From Sphingomonas sp. (GTDB lineage Bacteria > Pseudomonadota > Alphaproteobacteria > Sphingomonadales > Sphingomonadaceae): a stretch of 64,000 nt of DNA. The translations under genes and the position numbers were made by a program. The notes beneath the pieces were generated by a model, which saw only the letters and a list, made by a program, of their open reading frames with translations, searched no databases and was not told the origin of the DNA. The stretch spans positions 620,001 through 684,000 of the forward strand of contig JAFOMG010000017.1 of assembly GCA_017418975.1 (NCBI GenBank), written 5' to 3'. Positions 16,846-25,054 of this stretch are shown in pieces. Position 1 is the first letter of the stretch, and every line of letters begins with the position of its first letter.

Positions 16846-17361
16846 CTCTCCCACCACGGGCCAGAGCACTTTGGCGGCTCCATACCCTATCCTCGAATAC
16901 TGACAGGTCCCGGAGGGACGTCAAGCAGAACAAAGGTTGCAAAAGGGGACTAACTCAGCAGTGTTGCGCAAATGTCATATATTGCTGGGTTATGTCTCCA
17001 TACCCTGGCCGAATCGATCTTCGAAAAATTGCGGGCGCTTTGCGGTCTCACGCCATAACCGTCACCCCGGCAAAGGCCGGGATCCCAGACGAAAGCGCGA
17101 TACGGCATGAAATCGCGCCCCGGATCGGGCCCGGGGTCGCCCGGCCCAAACCATCACCGTCATCCCCGCGCGCGCTCGCCATCCCCGCTATCCCTCCCTT
17201 CGTCATCCCCGCGCAGGCGGGGATCCAGGGCCAGAGGCGGGTTGCACGCGGTCGAGTCCCACGCGCTCCGGGGAGCGCTCGCCTGGCAGCATCCCTGTCC
17301 CGAATTACCCTGGATCCCCGCCTGTGCGGGGACAAAGGGGTTTGCCGATTGAATCGTGGCC
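16846..17361. other. 516-bp intergenic region with palindromic repeats, no gene seen
   Basis: The left part (to about 17000) is less GC-rich and holds the presumed promoter of the TonB receptor, around CAAATGTCATATATTGCTGG. The right part holds copies of the GTCATCCC...GGGAT palindrome at 17061-17086, 17202-17230 and 17308-17333. Open frames here are short, overlap the repeats on both strands and lack ribosome sites, so none is called. Confidence 0.7.
17202..17333. repeat. Inverted pair of REP-like palindromes
   Basis: The arm at 17202-17230 (GTCATCCCCGCGCAGG...) is matched in reverse at 17308-17333 (...CCTGTGCGGGGAC), one or two mismatches apart, around about 77 bases of unique sequence. 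The paired layout matches the repeats at 3130, 5346 and 24967 and suggests one family of bipartite elements. Confidence 0.8.
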
Positions 17362-18432
17362 CTAGTAGCCGTTCAACCGCGCGAACCGGTCGCGATGCCA
17401 GGCGGCATTGCCCCATTGCGCCTCCAGCACCCGGGCCCGCTTCAGGTAGAAGCCCGCATCATGCTCGTCGGTCATGCCGATGCCGCCATGGAGCTGGATC
17501 ATCTCGCGGCTGACCAGGTGAAGCGTCTCGTTCGCCACCGCCTTGGCCAGGCTGACCTCCTGCGCAACGTTCGCACGGCCGCTGTCGATCGCCTCCAGCG
17601 CGCCCTCCACCGCCGAGCGGCAGAGCTCGAGCTCGGTGAACATCTTCGCCATGCGATGCTGCAGCGCCTGGAAGCTCGCCAGCACCTGGCCGAACTGGAC
17701 GCGGGTCTTCAGATAGTCGTTGGTCTGGGCGAAGGCGCTCTCGGCCATGCCGAGCATCTCGGCGCTCGCCGCCGCCGCCGCGCGGTCCGCGACTTGCCCG
17801 ATCAGCTCCGCGCCGCCGCCCAGCGCCTCGGCCGGAGCATTGTCGAACGTCACCTGCGCATGGCTGCGCGCATCGGTCAGGTGCCGCGGCGAACGCGTCA
17901 CGCCCGCATCGCCCGGGACGAGATACAGCCCGTCCGTCGCCGCGACGACGAACAGCTGCGCGCCGTCGCCCTCGGGCACAAAGGCCTTCACGCCGCTCAG
18001 CCTGCCGCCTTCCACTTTCGTCGCGATCGTCGCGGGATCGAAACGCGGACCCTCGTCGATCGCCAGCGTGGCGACCAGCTCGCCCGCCGCGATCCGCGGC
18101 AGCCATGCGGCCTTTTGCGCGTCCGATCCGCCCATCAGGATGGCGCTGGTGGCCGCCGCGGTGCTGGCGAGCGGCGTCGCGACCAGGTTGCGGCCAAGCT
18201 GCTCGAGCACCAGGCCCAGCGAGACATAGCCCATCCCGGCGCCGCCCTGCGCCTCGGGCACCAGGATGCCGGCCCAGCCCATCTCGGCCTGGGCGCGCCA
18301 CATCTCGGCGTCATAGCCCGCCGCCGGCGCCGCATCGCGCATCTTGCGAAAGGCGGCGACGGGCGCCTCGTTGTCCGCCCATTCGCGCGCCATGTCGCGC
18401 AGCATCGTCTGTTCTTCGGTCAGGATTGCCAC
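17362..18432 (-). CDS. Acyl-CoA dehydrogenase family protein (short partner, GTG start)
   Basis: 356 aa from GTG 18432; GAGGGAG lies 6 bases upstream, and the longer frame to 18549 runs through a palindromic repeat. It starts VAILTEEQTMLRDMAREWAD. The N-terminal helical domain, beta domain (AIDEGPRFDPATIATKVEGG) and C-terminal helical domain (RVQFGQVLASFQALQHRMA) are present. The end has LHGGIGMTDEHDAGFYLKRA. It is shorter than the upstream acyl-CoA dehydrogenase and directly follows it. Adjacent dissimilar pairs like this form alpha2-beta2 heterotetramers in steroid side-chain degradation (ChsE1/ChsE2, FadE28/29 types), so a two-subunit enzyme is likely. Confidence 0.88.
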   Translation of the reverse strand: MAILTEEQTMLRDMAREWADNEAPVAAFRKMRDAAPAAGYDAEMWRAQAEMGWAGILVPEAQGGAGMGYVSLGLVLEQLGRNLVATPLASTAAATSAILMGGSDAQKAAWLPRIAAGELVATLAIDEGPRFDPATIATKVEGGRLSGVKAFVPEGDGAQLFVVAATDGLYLVPGDAGVTRSPRHLTDARSHAQVTFDNAPAEALGGGAELIGQVADRAAAAASAEMLGMAESAFAQTNDYLKTRVQFGQVLASFQALQHRMAKMFTELELCRSAVEGALEAIDSGRANVAQEVSLAKAVANETLHLVSREMIQLHGGIGMTDEHDAGFYLKRARVLEAQWGNAAWHRDRFARLNGY

Positions 18433-18545
18433 AACAAACTCCCTCTCACCTTCAGGGGAGCGGGCCGGGGACAGGGGCATGTACCCCCCGCGCTCCCAAG
18501 GCCCCTCTCCCCGGCCCTCTCCCCGCAAGCGGAGAGAGGGAGAAA
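18433..18545. repeat. GC-rich palindromic repeat of a second type
   Basis: The region between the two acyl-CoA dehydrogenase genes contains two complementary halves: CCCTCTCACCTTCAGGGGAG at 18441 onward and CTCTCCCCGCAAGCGGAGAG ending near 18537. It is distinct from the GTCATCCC family. A degraded relative (CTCCCCTCCCGCTTGCGGAA) lies at about 2317-2336 between the two SDR genes. Confidence 0.7.
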
Positions 18546-19766
18546 TCACTGATGATCCAGCATCCCCAGGATGCGCTTGGCGATCACGTTGTTCTGGATC
18601 TCGGTCGAGCCGCCATAGATCGACACCGCCTTGCCGAAGAGCCAGCCGCGCACGTCCTTGAGCGCGTCCTCCTCGAACCCGTCGCCGTCCCAGCCGAGGC
18701 CGGCCAGGCCGCGGATCTCGATCAGCAGCTCGGAGCGCTCCTGCATGATCCGCGCGCCGACATTCTTCATGATCGAGGTGGCGGCGCTCGGCCCCTGGTT
18801 CGACTTGGCCTCCAGCGCGGTGCGGCGCAGCGTGAGCAGGAAGCTGCGCAGGTCCATCTCGTGCCGGGCGATGCGGCCGCGCAGATCGGCATCGGCGATC
18901 CGGCCCTCGCCGTCCACGCCGACGAACTTCTTGGCGATCTGCCCCAGCGAGGCGCCGGCGAACATCCGGCCCGCGGCCGAGCCGCCGCCCGACAGGCTGG
19001 AGCGCTCGTGCTGGAGCAGCCGCTTGCCGATCGTCCAGCCCTCGCCTTCCTGGCCCACCCGATTGGCCTTGGGGACCTTCACATCGGTGAAGAAAGTCTC
19101 GCAGAAGGGCGACGAGCCGGAGATCAGCCGGATCGGCTTCACTTCCACGCCCGGCGTGTCCATGTCGACCAGCAGGAAGGTGATGCCCTCATGCTTCTTC
19201 GTCTTGTCCGTGCGGACGAGCATGAAGCATTTGTCCGCCCATTGGCCGCCGCTGGTCCAGGTCTTCTGGCCGTTGACGACATAATGGTCGCCATGATCCT
19301 CGGCGAAGGTCTGCAGCGAGGCGAGGTCCGAGCCCGCGCCCGGCTCCGAATAGCCCTGGCACCAGCGCACCAGCCCCTTGGCGATCGCCGGGATATGCTC
19401 GCGCTTCTGCGCCTCCGTGCCGTATTCGAGCAGGGTCGGGCCGAACATCATCACGCCCATGCCGCCGATCGGGTTCCAGGCGCCGGCGCGCTGCATCTCT
19501 TCCTGGAGCACCCGCGCCTCGGCCCGGCTCAGCCCGCCGCCGCCATATTCCCTGGGCCAGGTCGGCACGCCCCAGCCCTTGTCCCCCATCGCCTGCTGCC
19601 AGGCGGCTTCCTCGGGCGAATTCTCGTGCGGCCCCTCGATCGCGGACATCGCATTGTCCTTGCCCTTCAGGCCGGGCGGGAAATTCGCCGCGATCCAGGC
19701 GCGGGCCTCGGCGCGAAACGTATCCAGGGGATTCGCCGGGGCATCGATATCGGGGGCCGTGGCCAT
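18546..19766 (-). CDS. Acyl-CoA dehydrogenase family protein (long partner)
   Basis: 406 aa from ATG 19766; a GTG sits immediately before it, and GGAGAG is upstream. The substrate/FAD loop reads CQGYSEPGAGSDLASLQT near residue 128, then NGQKTWTSGGQWAD. The C-terminal end IYGGSTEIQNNVIAKRILGM is the classical FAD-binding finish. Signatures are of the FadE-type enzymes that act on bulky acyl-CoAs. It heads a minus-strand unit with the shorter dehydrogenase, and its 250-base upstream region is shared with the divergent MFS transporter. The repeat at 19880-19905 lies in this promoter region. Confidence 0.92.
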   Translation of the reverse strand: MATAPDIDAPANPLDTFRAEARAWIAANFPPGLKGKDNAMSAIEGPHENSPEEAAWQQAMGDKGWGVPTWPREYGGGGLSRAEARVLQEEMQRAGAWNPIGGMGVMMFGPTLLEYGTEAQKREHIPAIAKGLVRWCQGYSEPGAGSDLASLQTFAEDHGDHYVVNGQKTWTSGGQWADKCFMLVRTDKTKKHEGITFLLVDMDTPGVEVKPIRLISGSSPFCETFFTDVKVPKANRVGQEGEGWTIGKRLLQHERSSLSGGGSAAGRMFAGASLGQIAKKFVGVDGEGRIADADLRGRIARHEMDLRSFLLTLRRTALEAKSNQGPSAATSIMKNVGARIMQERSELLIEIRGLAGLGWDGDGFEEDALKDVRGWLFGKAVSIYGGSTEIQNNVIAKRILGMLDHQ

Positions 19767-19879
19767 CACACTCTCCGGATGTTCTTGTCCTTTCGAATTT
19801 GCGGTACGGCTGGGCGGGCGTCAAGCCATTCCATCGCCGCATCCGTCGCCCCGCCACTCTCCGGCTTCGCCCCCGATCC

Positions 19880-19905
19880 GTCATCCCGGGTTTCGCCGGG
19901 GTGAC
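19880..19905. repeat. Single REP-like palindrome
   Basis: A 26-bp copy beginning GTCATCCCGGGTTTCG and ending GGGGTGAC, with two arms around TTTCG. It lies between the divergent acyl-CoA dehydrogenase and MFS genes, so it could affect either transcript. Confidence 0.7.
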
Positions 19906-20016
19906 GCCCTCTTGCCATGCCCCTTGCCATGTCGCCGAAGTTCCCATTATGTTCCCATGGTATTGCGCGTGGCGACATCGCCCTTCTCTGCTAAAGGGCC
20001 CGCAAGGGGGATAATC

Positions 20017-21243
20017 ATGAAGTTCGAACATCGCGCGGTGCCGATCGTGCTGATCGCCGTGCTCATCGACGTGATCGGCTTCGGCATCGTCATGCCGGTG
20101 CTGCCCGCGCTCGTCACCGAGCTCGGCCATGTCGAGCTCGATGCCGCGACCCGCATCGCCGGCTGGATGCTCGCCGCCTTCGCCATCGCCGGCTTCTTCG
20201 CCGGCCCGGTGCTCGGCAATCTGGGCGACCGCTATGGCCGCCGCCCGGTGCTGATCCTGTCGATGGTCGCCTTCGCGATCGACTATGCGCTGATGGCGGC
20301 GGCGCCCAGCCTGGCCTGGCTGTTCGTCGGCCGGGTCATCGCCGGGATCGCGGGCGCCACTTTCGGCCCGGCGAGCGCCGTGATCGCCGACGTGACTCCG
20401 CCCGAGAAGCGCAGCGCGGTGTTCGGGCTGGTCGGCGCGGCGTTCGGCGTCGGCTTCATCCTGGGGCCGGCGCTGGGCGGGATCAGCTCGGTGCTCGGCC
20501 TGCGCGCGCCCTTTCTGATCGCCGCGATCTGCGCCGCGCTGAACGCGGCGGTGATGTTCTTCTTCCTGCCCGAGACGCTGGCGAAGGAGAACCGCCGGCC
20601 GTTCCGCTGGTCGGACGCGCACATCATCGGCGCCTTCCGCCCGCTCTTCCATGCCGGCAATGCCGGGCCGCTGCTGCTCGCCTGGTTCTTCTGGCAGCTC
20701 GCCGGCACCGTCTATCCGTCCACCTGGTCCTTCTGGGCGGCGATCCGCTTCGGCTGGGACGCGACGGCGATCGGCTGGTCGCTCGCCTATGTCGGCTTCC
20801 TCACCGTGCTGGTGCAGGCGCTGCTCACCGGCCGGGTGATCAAGCGGTTCGGCGAGCGCGGGGCGGCGCTGATCGCGCTCTGCGCCGCCTCGTTCACGCT
20901 CTTCTCCTATGCCTTCATCCAGCAGGGCTGGCAGGTCTATGCCTTCTTCCTGGTCGGCGCCTTCGGGGCGTTCGCCTATCCGGCGCTCAACGGCACCTTG
21001 TCGGGCATGGTCGGCGCCTCGCACCAGGGCGCGCTGCAGGGCGGCATCTCGAGCATGAACAACGTCGCGGCGATCCTCGGCCCGCTGATCGCCACCCAGG
21101 CGCTGGCGGCGGGCTCGCATCGCGGCTTCGACGGCGCGGCGTTCCTCGTCGCCGGCACGCTGATGGCCTGCGCCGCGCTGATCATCGCGCTGTTCGTGCA
21201 CATGCGCCCCGCCTCCGCCACGGAACCGCAACCGAGCGATTGA
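20017..21243 (+). CDS. MFS transporter of the TCR/Tet type
   Basis: 408 aa from ATG 20017, with AAGGGGG 7 bases upstream. The start VLIDVIGFGIVMPVLPALV and the loop motif NLGDRYGRRPVLILSM near residue 67 match the drug:H+ antiporter 14/12-helix group related to TetA. Motif C-like GPALGGISSVLG is near residue 150. About 12 membrane segments are visible. It points away from the acyl-CoA dehydrogenase pair and precedes the acyl-CoA ligase by 73 bases. It may export an intermediate or import the substrate of the nearby catabolic genes. Tetracycline resistance is possible by family but not supported by the context. Confidence 0.85.
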   Translation: MKFEHRAVPIVLIAVLIDVIGFGIVMPVLPALVTELGHVELDAATRIAGWMLAAFAIAGFFAGPVLGNLGDRYGRRPVLILSMVAFAIDYALMAAAPSLAWLFVGRVIAGIAGATFGPASAVIADVTPPEKRSAVFGLVGAAFGVGFILGPALGGISSVLGLRAPFLIAAICAALNAAVMFFFLPETLAKENRRPFRWSDAHIIGAFRPLFHAGNAGPLLLAWFFWQLAGTVYPSTWSFWAAIRFGWDATAIGWSLAYVGFLTVLVQALLTGRVIKRFGERGAALIALCAASFTLFSYAFIQQGWQVYAFFLVGAFGAFAYPALNGTLSGMVGASHQGALQGGISSMNNVAAILGPLIATQALAAGSHRGFDGAAFLVAGTLMACAALIIALFVHMRPASATEPQPSD

Positions 21244-21262
21244 GCATTTTTTCGAAAAATGC
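21244..21262. promoter_or_regulatory. 19-bp dyad before the acyl-CoA ligase gene
   Basis: GCATTTTTTCGAAAAATGC begins directly after the MFS stop and lies 54 bases before the ligase ATG. Eight-base arms (GCATTTTT/AAAAATGC) enclose TCG. The A/T-rich symmetry in a GC-rich genome is suggestive of a regulator site for the ligase-thioesterase unit; it could also help terminate the MFS transcript. Confidence 0.5.
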
Positions 21263-21316
21263 GTATGGCCTTCGTCCCGGCGCTCTTCTAGGCGTGCCGG
21301 GAACGGGGGAGAAGCT

Positions 21317-22840
21317 ATGCGTACCGAAGCGATGCTCGCCGGCGAATTCGCCACATTGTCCGACCTGATCCGCGGCCATGCGGAGGAGCGGCCGGACAAG
21401 CCGGCGATGATCTGCGAGGATCGGTCGATCAGCTATGCCACGCTCGACGCGATGCTCGATCGCGTCGCCGCGGCGCTCCAGCGCGAGGGGCTGGCCAGGA
21501 ACGAAGCGGTCGCGATCCTCGGTGCGTCTTCGATCGAATATGCCTGCGCCTTTTTCGGCGCGCTGCGGGCCGGCTGCGTCCCCACGCCGCTCCAGCTTTC
21601 GGCCACGCCGGCGCAACTCGCCGCGATGATCACCGATTGCGGCGCGAAGATCCTGTTCCTCGATGCCACCGGCGCGAAGGCGCTGGGCGACGCGACCGTC
21701 GCGGCGAAGCGGGTGGCGCTCGACGATGGCGAGGCGGGCCTCGCTTTTCACGCCTTCCTGGCCCCCGAGGGCAGCAGGCCCGTGCCGGTCGAGGTCGGCC
21801 CGGACGATCCCTTCAACATCATCTACAGCTCGGGCACCACCGGCGTGCCCAAGGGTATCGTCCAGCCCCAGGCGATGCGGTGGATCCACATCGCCCGCGC
21901 GCCCGGCGGCTTCGCCAATGCGGTGACGATGATCGCCACCCCGCTCTATTCGAACACCACGCTGGTCAGCTTCATCCCCACCATCGCCTGGGGCGGCACC
22001 GCGGTGCTGCTCGGCAAGTTCGACGCGCACGCCTTCGTGGCCCAGGCAGCGAAGCATCGCGCCACTCATGCGATGCTTGTGCCCGTCCAGTATCAGCGGA
22101 TCATGGCGCTGCCCGATTTCGACAGCTTCGACCTCTCGTCCTTCGTCCTCAAGACCTGCACCAGCGCGCCTTTCTCCGCGGCGCTGAAGGCCGATGTGCT
22201 CGCCCGCTGGCCGGGCCTGCTCGTCGAATATTACGGGATGACCGAGGGCGGCGGCACCACTGCCCTGCTCTGCAACATGCATCCCACCAAGCTCCACACC
22301 GTCGGCACGCCGCTGCCGGGGCAGGACATCCGCCTGATCGACGAGGCGGGCAACGAAGTGCCGCAGGGCGAGATGGGCGAAGTGGTCGGCCGTTCGGGCG
22401 CGATGATGAGCGGCTATCACGGCCGCGCCGAGGCGACGCGCGACGCCAGCTGGCACGACGCCGAGGGCAATCGCTACATCCGCCACGGCGATGTCGGCCG
22501 CTTCGACGAGGACGGCTTCCTGATCCTGATGGACCGCAAGAAGGACCTGATCATCTCGGGCGGGTTCAACATCTACCCCTCGGACCTCGAGGCGGAGCTG
22601 GCCGGGAACCCCGGCGTGGCGGATTGCGCGGTGGTGGGCATCCCCTCGGAGCAATGGGGCGAGACGCCGGTCGGCTTCTTCACCGGCCCGGGCGACCCGG
22701 CCGAGATTCTCGCCTGGTTCAACGCCCGGGTCGGCAAGACCCAGCGCCTGGCGGATCTGGTCAAGCTCGACGAGCTGCCCCGCAACGCGATCGGCAAGGT
22801 CCTCAAGCGCGAGCTGCGCGACCGGTACGCCGCGGGATGA
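21317..22840 (+). CDS. Acyl-CoA synthetase (AMP-dependent ligase family)
   Basis: 507 aa. The AMP-binding core YSSGTTGVPKGIVQPQ is near residue 172; the YYGMTEGGGTT segment near residue 310 contacts the adenylate; GDVGRFDEDGFLILMDRKKD near residue 393 and the terminal lysine region NAIGKVLKREL complete the fold. Length matches medium/long-chain or aromatic acid CoA ligases. ATG 21317 follows GGGGGAGAAGCT. It overlaps the following thioesterase gene by four bases (ATGA), so activation to CoA ester and hydrolysis back to free acid are coupled in expression. The substrate could be a carboxylic acid handled by the acyl-CoA dehydrogenase pair. Confidence 0.92.
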   Translation: MRTEAMLAGEFATLSDLIRGHAEERPDKPAMICEDRSISYATLDAMLDRVAAALQREGLARNEAVAILGASSIEYACAFFGALRAGCVPTPLQLSATPAQLAAMITDCGAKILFLDATGAKALGDATVAAKRVALDDGEAGLAFHAFLAPEGSRPVPVEVGPDDPFNIIYSSGTTGVPKGIVQPQAMRWIHIARAPGGFANAVTMIATPLYSNTTLVSFIPTIAWGGTAVLLGKFDAHAFVAQAAKHRATHAMLVPVQYQRIMALPDFDSFDLSSFVLKTCTSAPFSAALKADVLARWPGLLVEYYGMTEGGGTTALLCNMHPTKLHTVGTPLPGQDIRLIDEAGNEVPQGEMGEVVGRSGAMMSGYHGRAEATRDASWHDAEGNRYIRHGDVGRFDEDGFLILMDRKKDLIISGGFNIYPSDLEAELAGNPGVADCAVVGIPSEQWGETPVGFFTGPGDPAEILAWFNARVGKTQRLADLVKLDELPRNAIGKVLKRELRDRYAAG

Positions 22841-23610
22841 CGCCGCTCGCGGACCTATTGGCGGGAGCGGCACGCACCGATGGCGGCTTCACCACGGCCG
22901 TGCCCGCCGACTGGATGCAGGGCCGCACCGCCTATGGCGGCCTGTCCGCCGCGCTCGCGCTCCAGGCGGCGCTCGAGGCCGAGCCCGAGCTGCCGCCGCT
23001 CCGCTCGGCCCAGATCGCCTTTATCGGGCCGCTCGCCGGCGACGTGACCGTCACCGCGACGAAGCTCCGCCGCGGCCGCAACGCCGCTTTCCTCCAGTCC
23101 GACGTCGTCTCGGAGGCGGGGCTCGGCCTGCGCGCAACCTTCGTGTTCATGGCGCCGCTCGCCTCGGCCCTCGCCCATGACGCGGCGCCGCGCGCGCCCC
23201 TGCCCCCGCCGGTGCCGGACGCCGAGCTCTATACGGGCCCTGAGGACTTCTTCACCGGCAACTTCAACTTCCAGGACCACCGGGACGGCACCGGCCCGGC
23301 CGAATGGCTGCGCTGGGCCCGGCTGCGCGCGTCCGCCGGCCTTCATCCGTTCGTCGAGCTGATGGCGATCGGCGATGCGCTGCCGCCCGCCGCCTTCAAG
23401 CTGATCGAGGAGCGCCGCACGCCGCTCAGCTCGCTGAACTGGCAGATCAATTTCCAGACCGCCGAGCCGCGCACCACCGATGGCTGGTGGCTGCTCCACG
23501 CCGCCGCCGATACCGCGCACCACGGCTATTCCACCCAGCGCATGGCGATCTGGAACGCGGCGGGCGAACCCGTCGCCGAGGCGATGCAGGGAGTCGCCAT
23601 CTTCGGCTGA
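22837..23610 (+). CDS. Thioesterase family protein (TesB-like, double hotdog)
   Basis: 257 aa starting MTPLADLLAGAARTDGGF. The first hotdog domain includes the substrate entry segment WMQGRTAYGGLSAALALQAA, typical of acyl-CoA thioesterase II relatives, and the second includes LSSLNWQINFQTAEPRTTDGWWLL with the conserved Asp/Gln-type region and a final AHHGYSTQRMAIWNAAGE. No signal peptide. It is coupled to the ligase by a 4-base overlap. It likely releases CoA from a product or dead-end ester of the pathway. Confidence 0.85.
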   Translation: MTPLADLLAGAARTDGGFTTAVPADWMQGRTAYGGLSAALALQAALEAEPELPPLRSAQIAFIGPLAGDVTVTATKLRRGRNAAFLQSDVVSEAGLGLRATFVFMAPLASALAHDAAPRAPLPPPVPDAELYTGPEDFFTGNFNFQDHRDGTGPAEWLRWARLRASAGLHPFVELMAIGDALPPAAFKLIEERRTPLSSLNWQINFQTAEPRTTDGWWLLHAAADTAHHGYSTQRMAIWNAAGEPVAEAMQGVAIFG

Positions 23611-23719
23611 GACAATTTGCGACAGTTTCCCGGGCGCATGACAAATCCATGCGACAGCTGCTGTCCAGAAATCGAATCCTGTCGGGGCGACACCCCCGGA
23701 ACACAGGAGTTCGACCCCG

Positions 23720-24148
23720 ATGAAGAAGTTCCTCCTCGCCGCCGCCTTTGGCGCGACGCTGCTGGGCGCCCCGGCCTTCGCGCAAGACGCGCCGCCGGCT
23801 CCGCCCCCGCCCGGCGGCGGCATGTTCGACCGGCTCGACACCAATCATGACGGCGTGATCACCAAGGAAGAATTCCAGGCCGATGTCGCCGCCCGCTTCG
23901 CGCGGCTCGACACCAACCATGACGGCAAGGTCAGCCCGGAAGAGCGCGCCGCCGCGCGTCCCGGTGGCGGTGGCGGTCGCGGCATGGCCGGCGACATGAC
24001 GCTTGCCGACATGCAGGCCCAGGCCGAGCGCCGCTTCGACCGGCTCGACACCAATCACGACGGCAAGATCGATCAGGCCGAGTTCGCGGCGATGCGCACG
24101 CGGATGGAACGTCGCGGTCCCCCGCCGGGCGGCTCGGAGAGCAACTGA
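23720..24148 (+). CDS. Secreted EF-hand calcium-binding protein
   Basis: 142 aa with a signal peptide (MKKFLLAAAFGATLLGAP, cleavage after AFAQD). Three EF-hand loops are seen: DTNHDGVITKEE (about residue 38), DTNHDGKVSPEE (about residue 65) and DTNHDGKIDQAE (about residue 112), each with Asp/Asn/Asp/Gly and a Glu at position 12. Glycine- and proline-rich linkers separate them. It is followed by a clear hairpin terminator, so it is probably monocistronic. The 8-mer TGCGACAG occurs twice 32 bases apart just upstream. A periplasmic calcium-binding role is likely; partners are unknown. Confidence 0.9.
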   Translation: MKKFLLAAAFGATLLGAPAFAQDAPPAPPPPGGGMFDRLDTNHDGVITKEEFQADVAARFARLDTNHDGKVSPEERAAARPGGGGGRGMAGDMTLADMQAQAERRFDRLDTNHDGKIDQAEFAAMRTRMERRGPPPGGSESN

Positions 24149-24149
24149 G

Positions 24150-24176
24150 CCCGCCCGCTCTGGCCCGGGCGGGTTT
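24150..24176 (+). terminator. Hairpin with short T run after the EF-hand gene
   Basis: Stem CCCGCCCG (24150-24157) pairs with CGGGCGGG (24166-24173), followed by TTT. It starts two bases after the EF-hand stop codon and separates that gene from the response-regulator gene. Confidence 0.7.
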
Positions 24177-24219
24177 GCCTCCTCACCCGCCCGGGCACCC
24201 CTTGTCTTGCGGCATGCCC

Positions 24220-24957
24220 ATGACTTACGAACCCGACATGCCGGACACGCCGCATCTCCTGCTCGTCGAGGATGAACGCTCGATCCGCGAGCCGCTCGCC
24301 CAGTATCTCACCAAGCAGGGTTTCCGGATCACCCAGGCCGGCGACGCCGAGGGCGCCCGGGCCCGCATGGCCGCCTATGCCATCGACCTGGTGGTGCTCG
24401 ACATCATGATGCCCGGCGAGGACGGGCTGTCGCTCTGCCGCCACATCCGCGAGAGCAGCGACACGCCGGTGATCCTGCTCACTGCCCGGGGCGAGGAGAC
24501 CGACCGCATCGTCGGGCTCGAGATGGGCGCCGACGACTATGTCGTGAAGCCCTTTTCCCCGCGCGAGCTCGCCGCCCGCATCAAGGTGGTGCTGCGCCGG
24601 CTCCAGGCCGGCGGCACCCGACAGCATGCGCCCGATGCGGGCAGCTTCGCCTTTGCCGGCTGGGTGCTCAAGACCGGCGAGCGCGCCCTGGTCGACCGCG
24701 AGGGCGTCTCGGTTCCGCTCTCCACCGGCGAATACAGCCTGCTCCACGCGCTGGTCACCCGGCCCCGCGCGGTGCTGACCCGCGACCAGCTGCTCGACCT
24801 GACCCAGGGCCGCGAGGCCGCCGCCTTCGACCGCGCGATCGACAACCAGGTCAGCCGCCTGCGCAAGAAGATCGAGCCCGATCCCCGCAACCCGGCGATC
24901 ATCAAGACCGTCTGGGGCGGCGGCTACACGCTGGCGGCCGAAGTGACGCGGCTGTGA
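24220..24957 (+). CDS. Response regulator, OmpR/PhoB family
   Basis: 245 aa from ATG 24220; an ATG at 24214 and one at 24238 are alternatives because no good ribosome site is visible. The receiver has acidic residues in LLVEDERSI, the phospho-acceptor in VVLDIMMPGEDGL (about residue 65), and Lys in YVVKPFSPRELAARI. The winged-helix effector has LSTGEYSLLHALVTRPRAVL, RAIDNQVSRLRKKIEPDP and the closing VWGGGYTL. It pairs with the histidine kinase downstream, but 97 bases containing a long inverted repeat separate them, which is unusual for such pairs. Confidence 0.9.
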   Translation: MTYEPDMPDTPHLLLVEDERSIREPLAQYLTKQGFRITQAGDAEGARARMAAYAIDLVVLDIMMPGEDGLSLCRHIRESSDTPVILLTARGEETDRIVGLEMGADDYVVKPFSPRELAARIKVVLRRLQAGGTRQHAPDAGSFAFAGWVLKTGERALVDREGVSVPLSTGEYSLLHALVTRPRAVLTRDQLLDLTQGREAAAFDRAIDNQVSRLRKKIEPDPRNPAIIKTVWGGGYTLAAEVTRL

Positions 24958-24966
24958 CGAGCATTC

Positions 24967-25045
24967 GTCATCCCGGCGAAAGCCGGGATCTCAGGCGGCA
25001 AGCGAACGGCCTGAGGCACGAGATCCCGGCTTCCGCCGGGATGAC
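24967..25045. repeat. Inverted repeat between the response regulator and kinase genes
   Basis: Arms at 24967-24992 and 25020-25045 pair with one mismatch (GTCATCCCGGCGAAAG... against ...TTCCGCCGGGATGAC). It is inserted inside what would otherwise be a simple two-gene operon, so it would fold in the shared mRNA and may affect the ratio of the two proteins. Confidence 0.9.
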
Positions 25046-25054
25046 AGCTTCCCG

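Noticed and set aside
16992..17513. Short frames in the 516-bp intergenic region
   Set aside because: They are made largely of palindromic repeat sequence in both directions and lack ribosome sites.
20017..21243. Naming the MFS gene as a tetracycline-resistance determinant
   Set aside because: The motif fits the wider drug:H+ antiporter group; the catabolic setting and lack of a tetR partner beside it do not support tet naming.
3130..25045. Possibility that the palindromes form a CRISPR array
   Set aside because: Copies are scattered between genes, are themselves inverted and have no regular spacers or cas genes.
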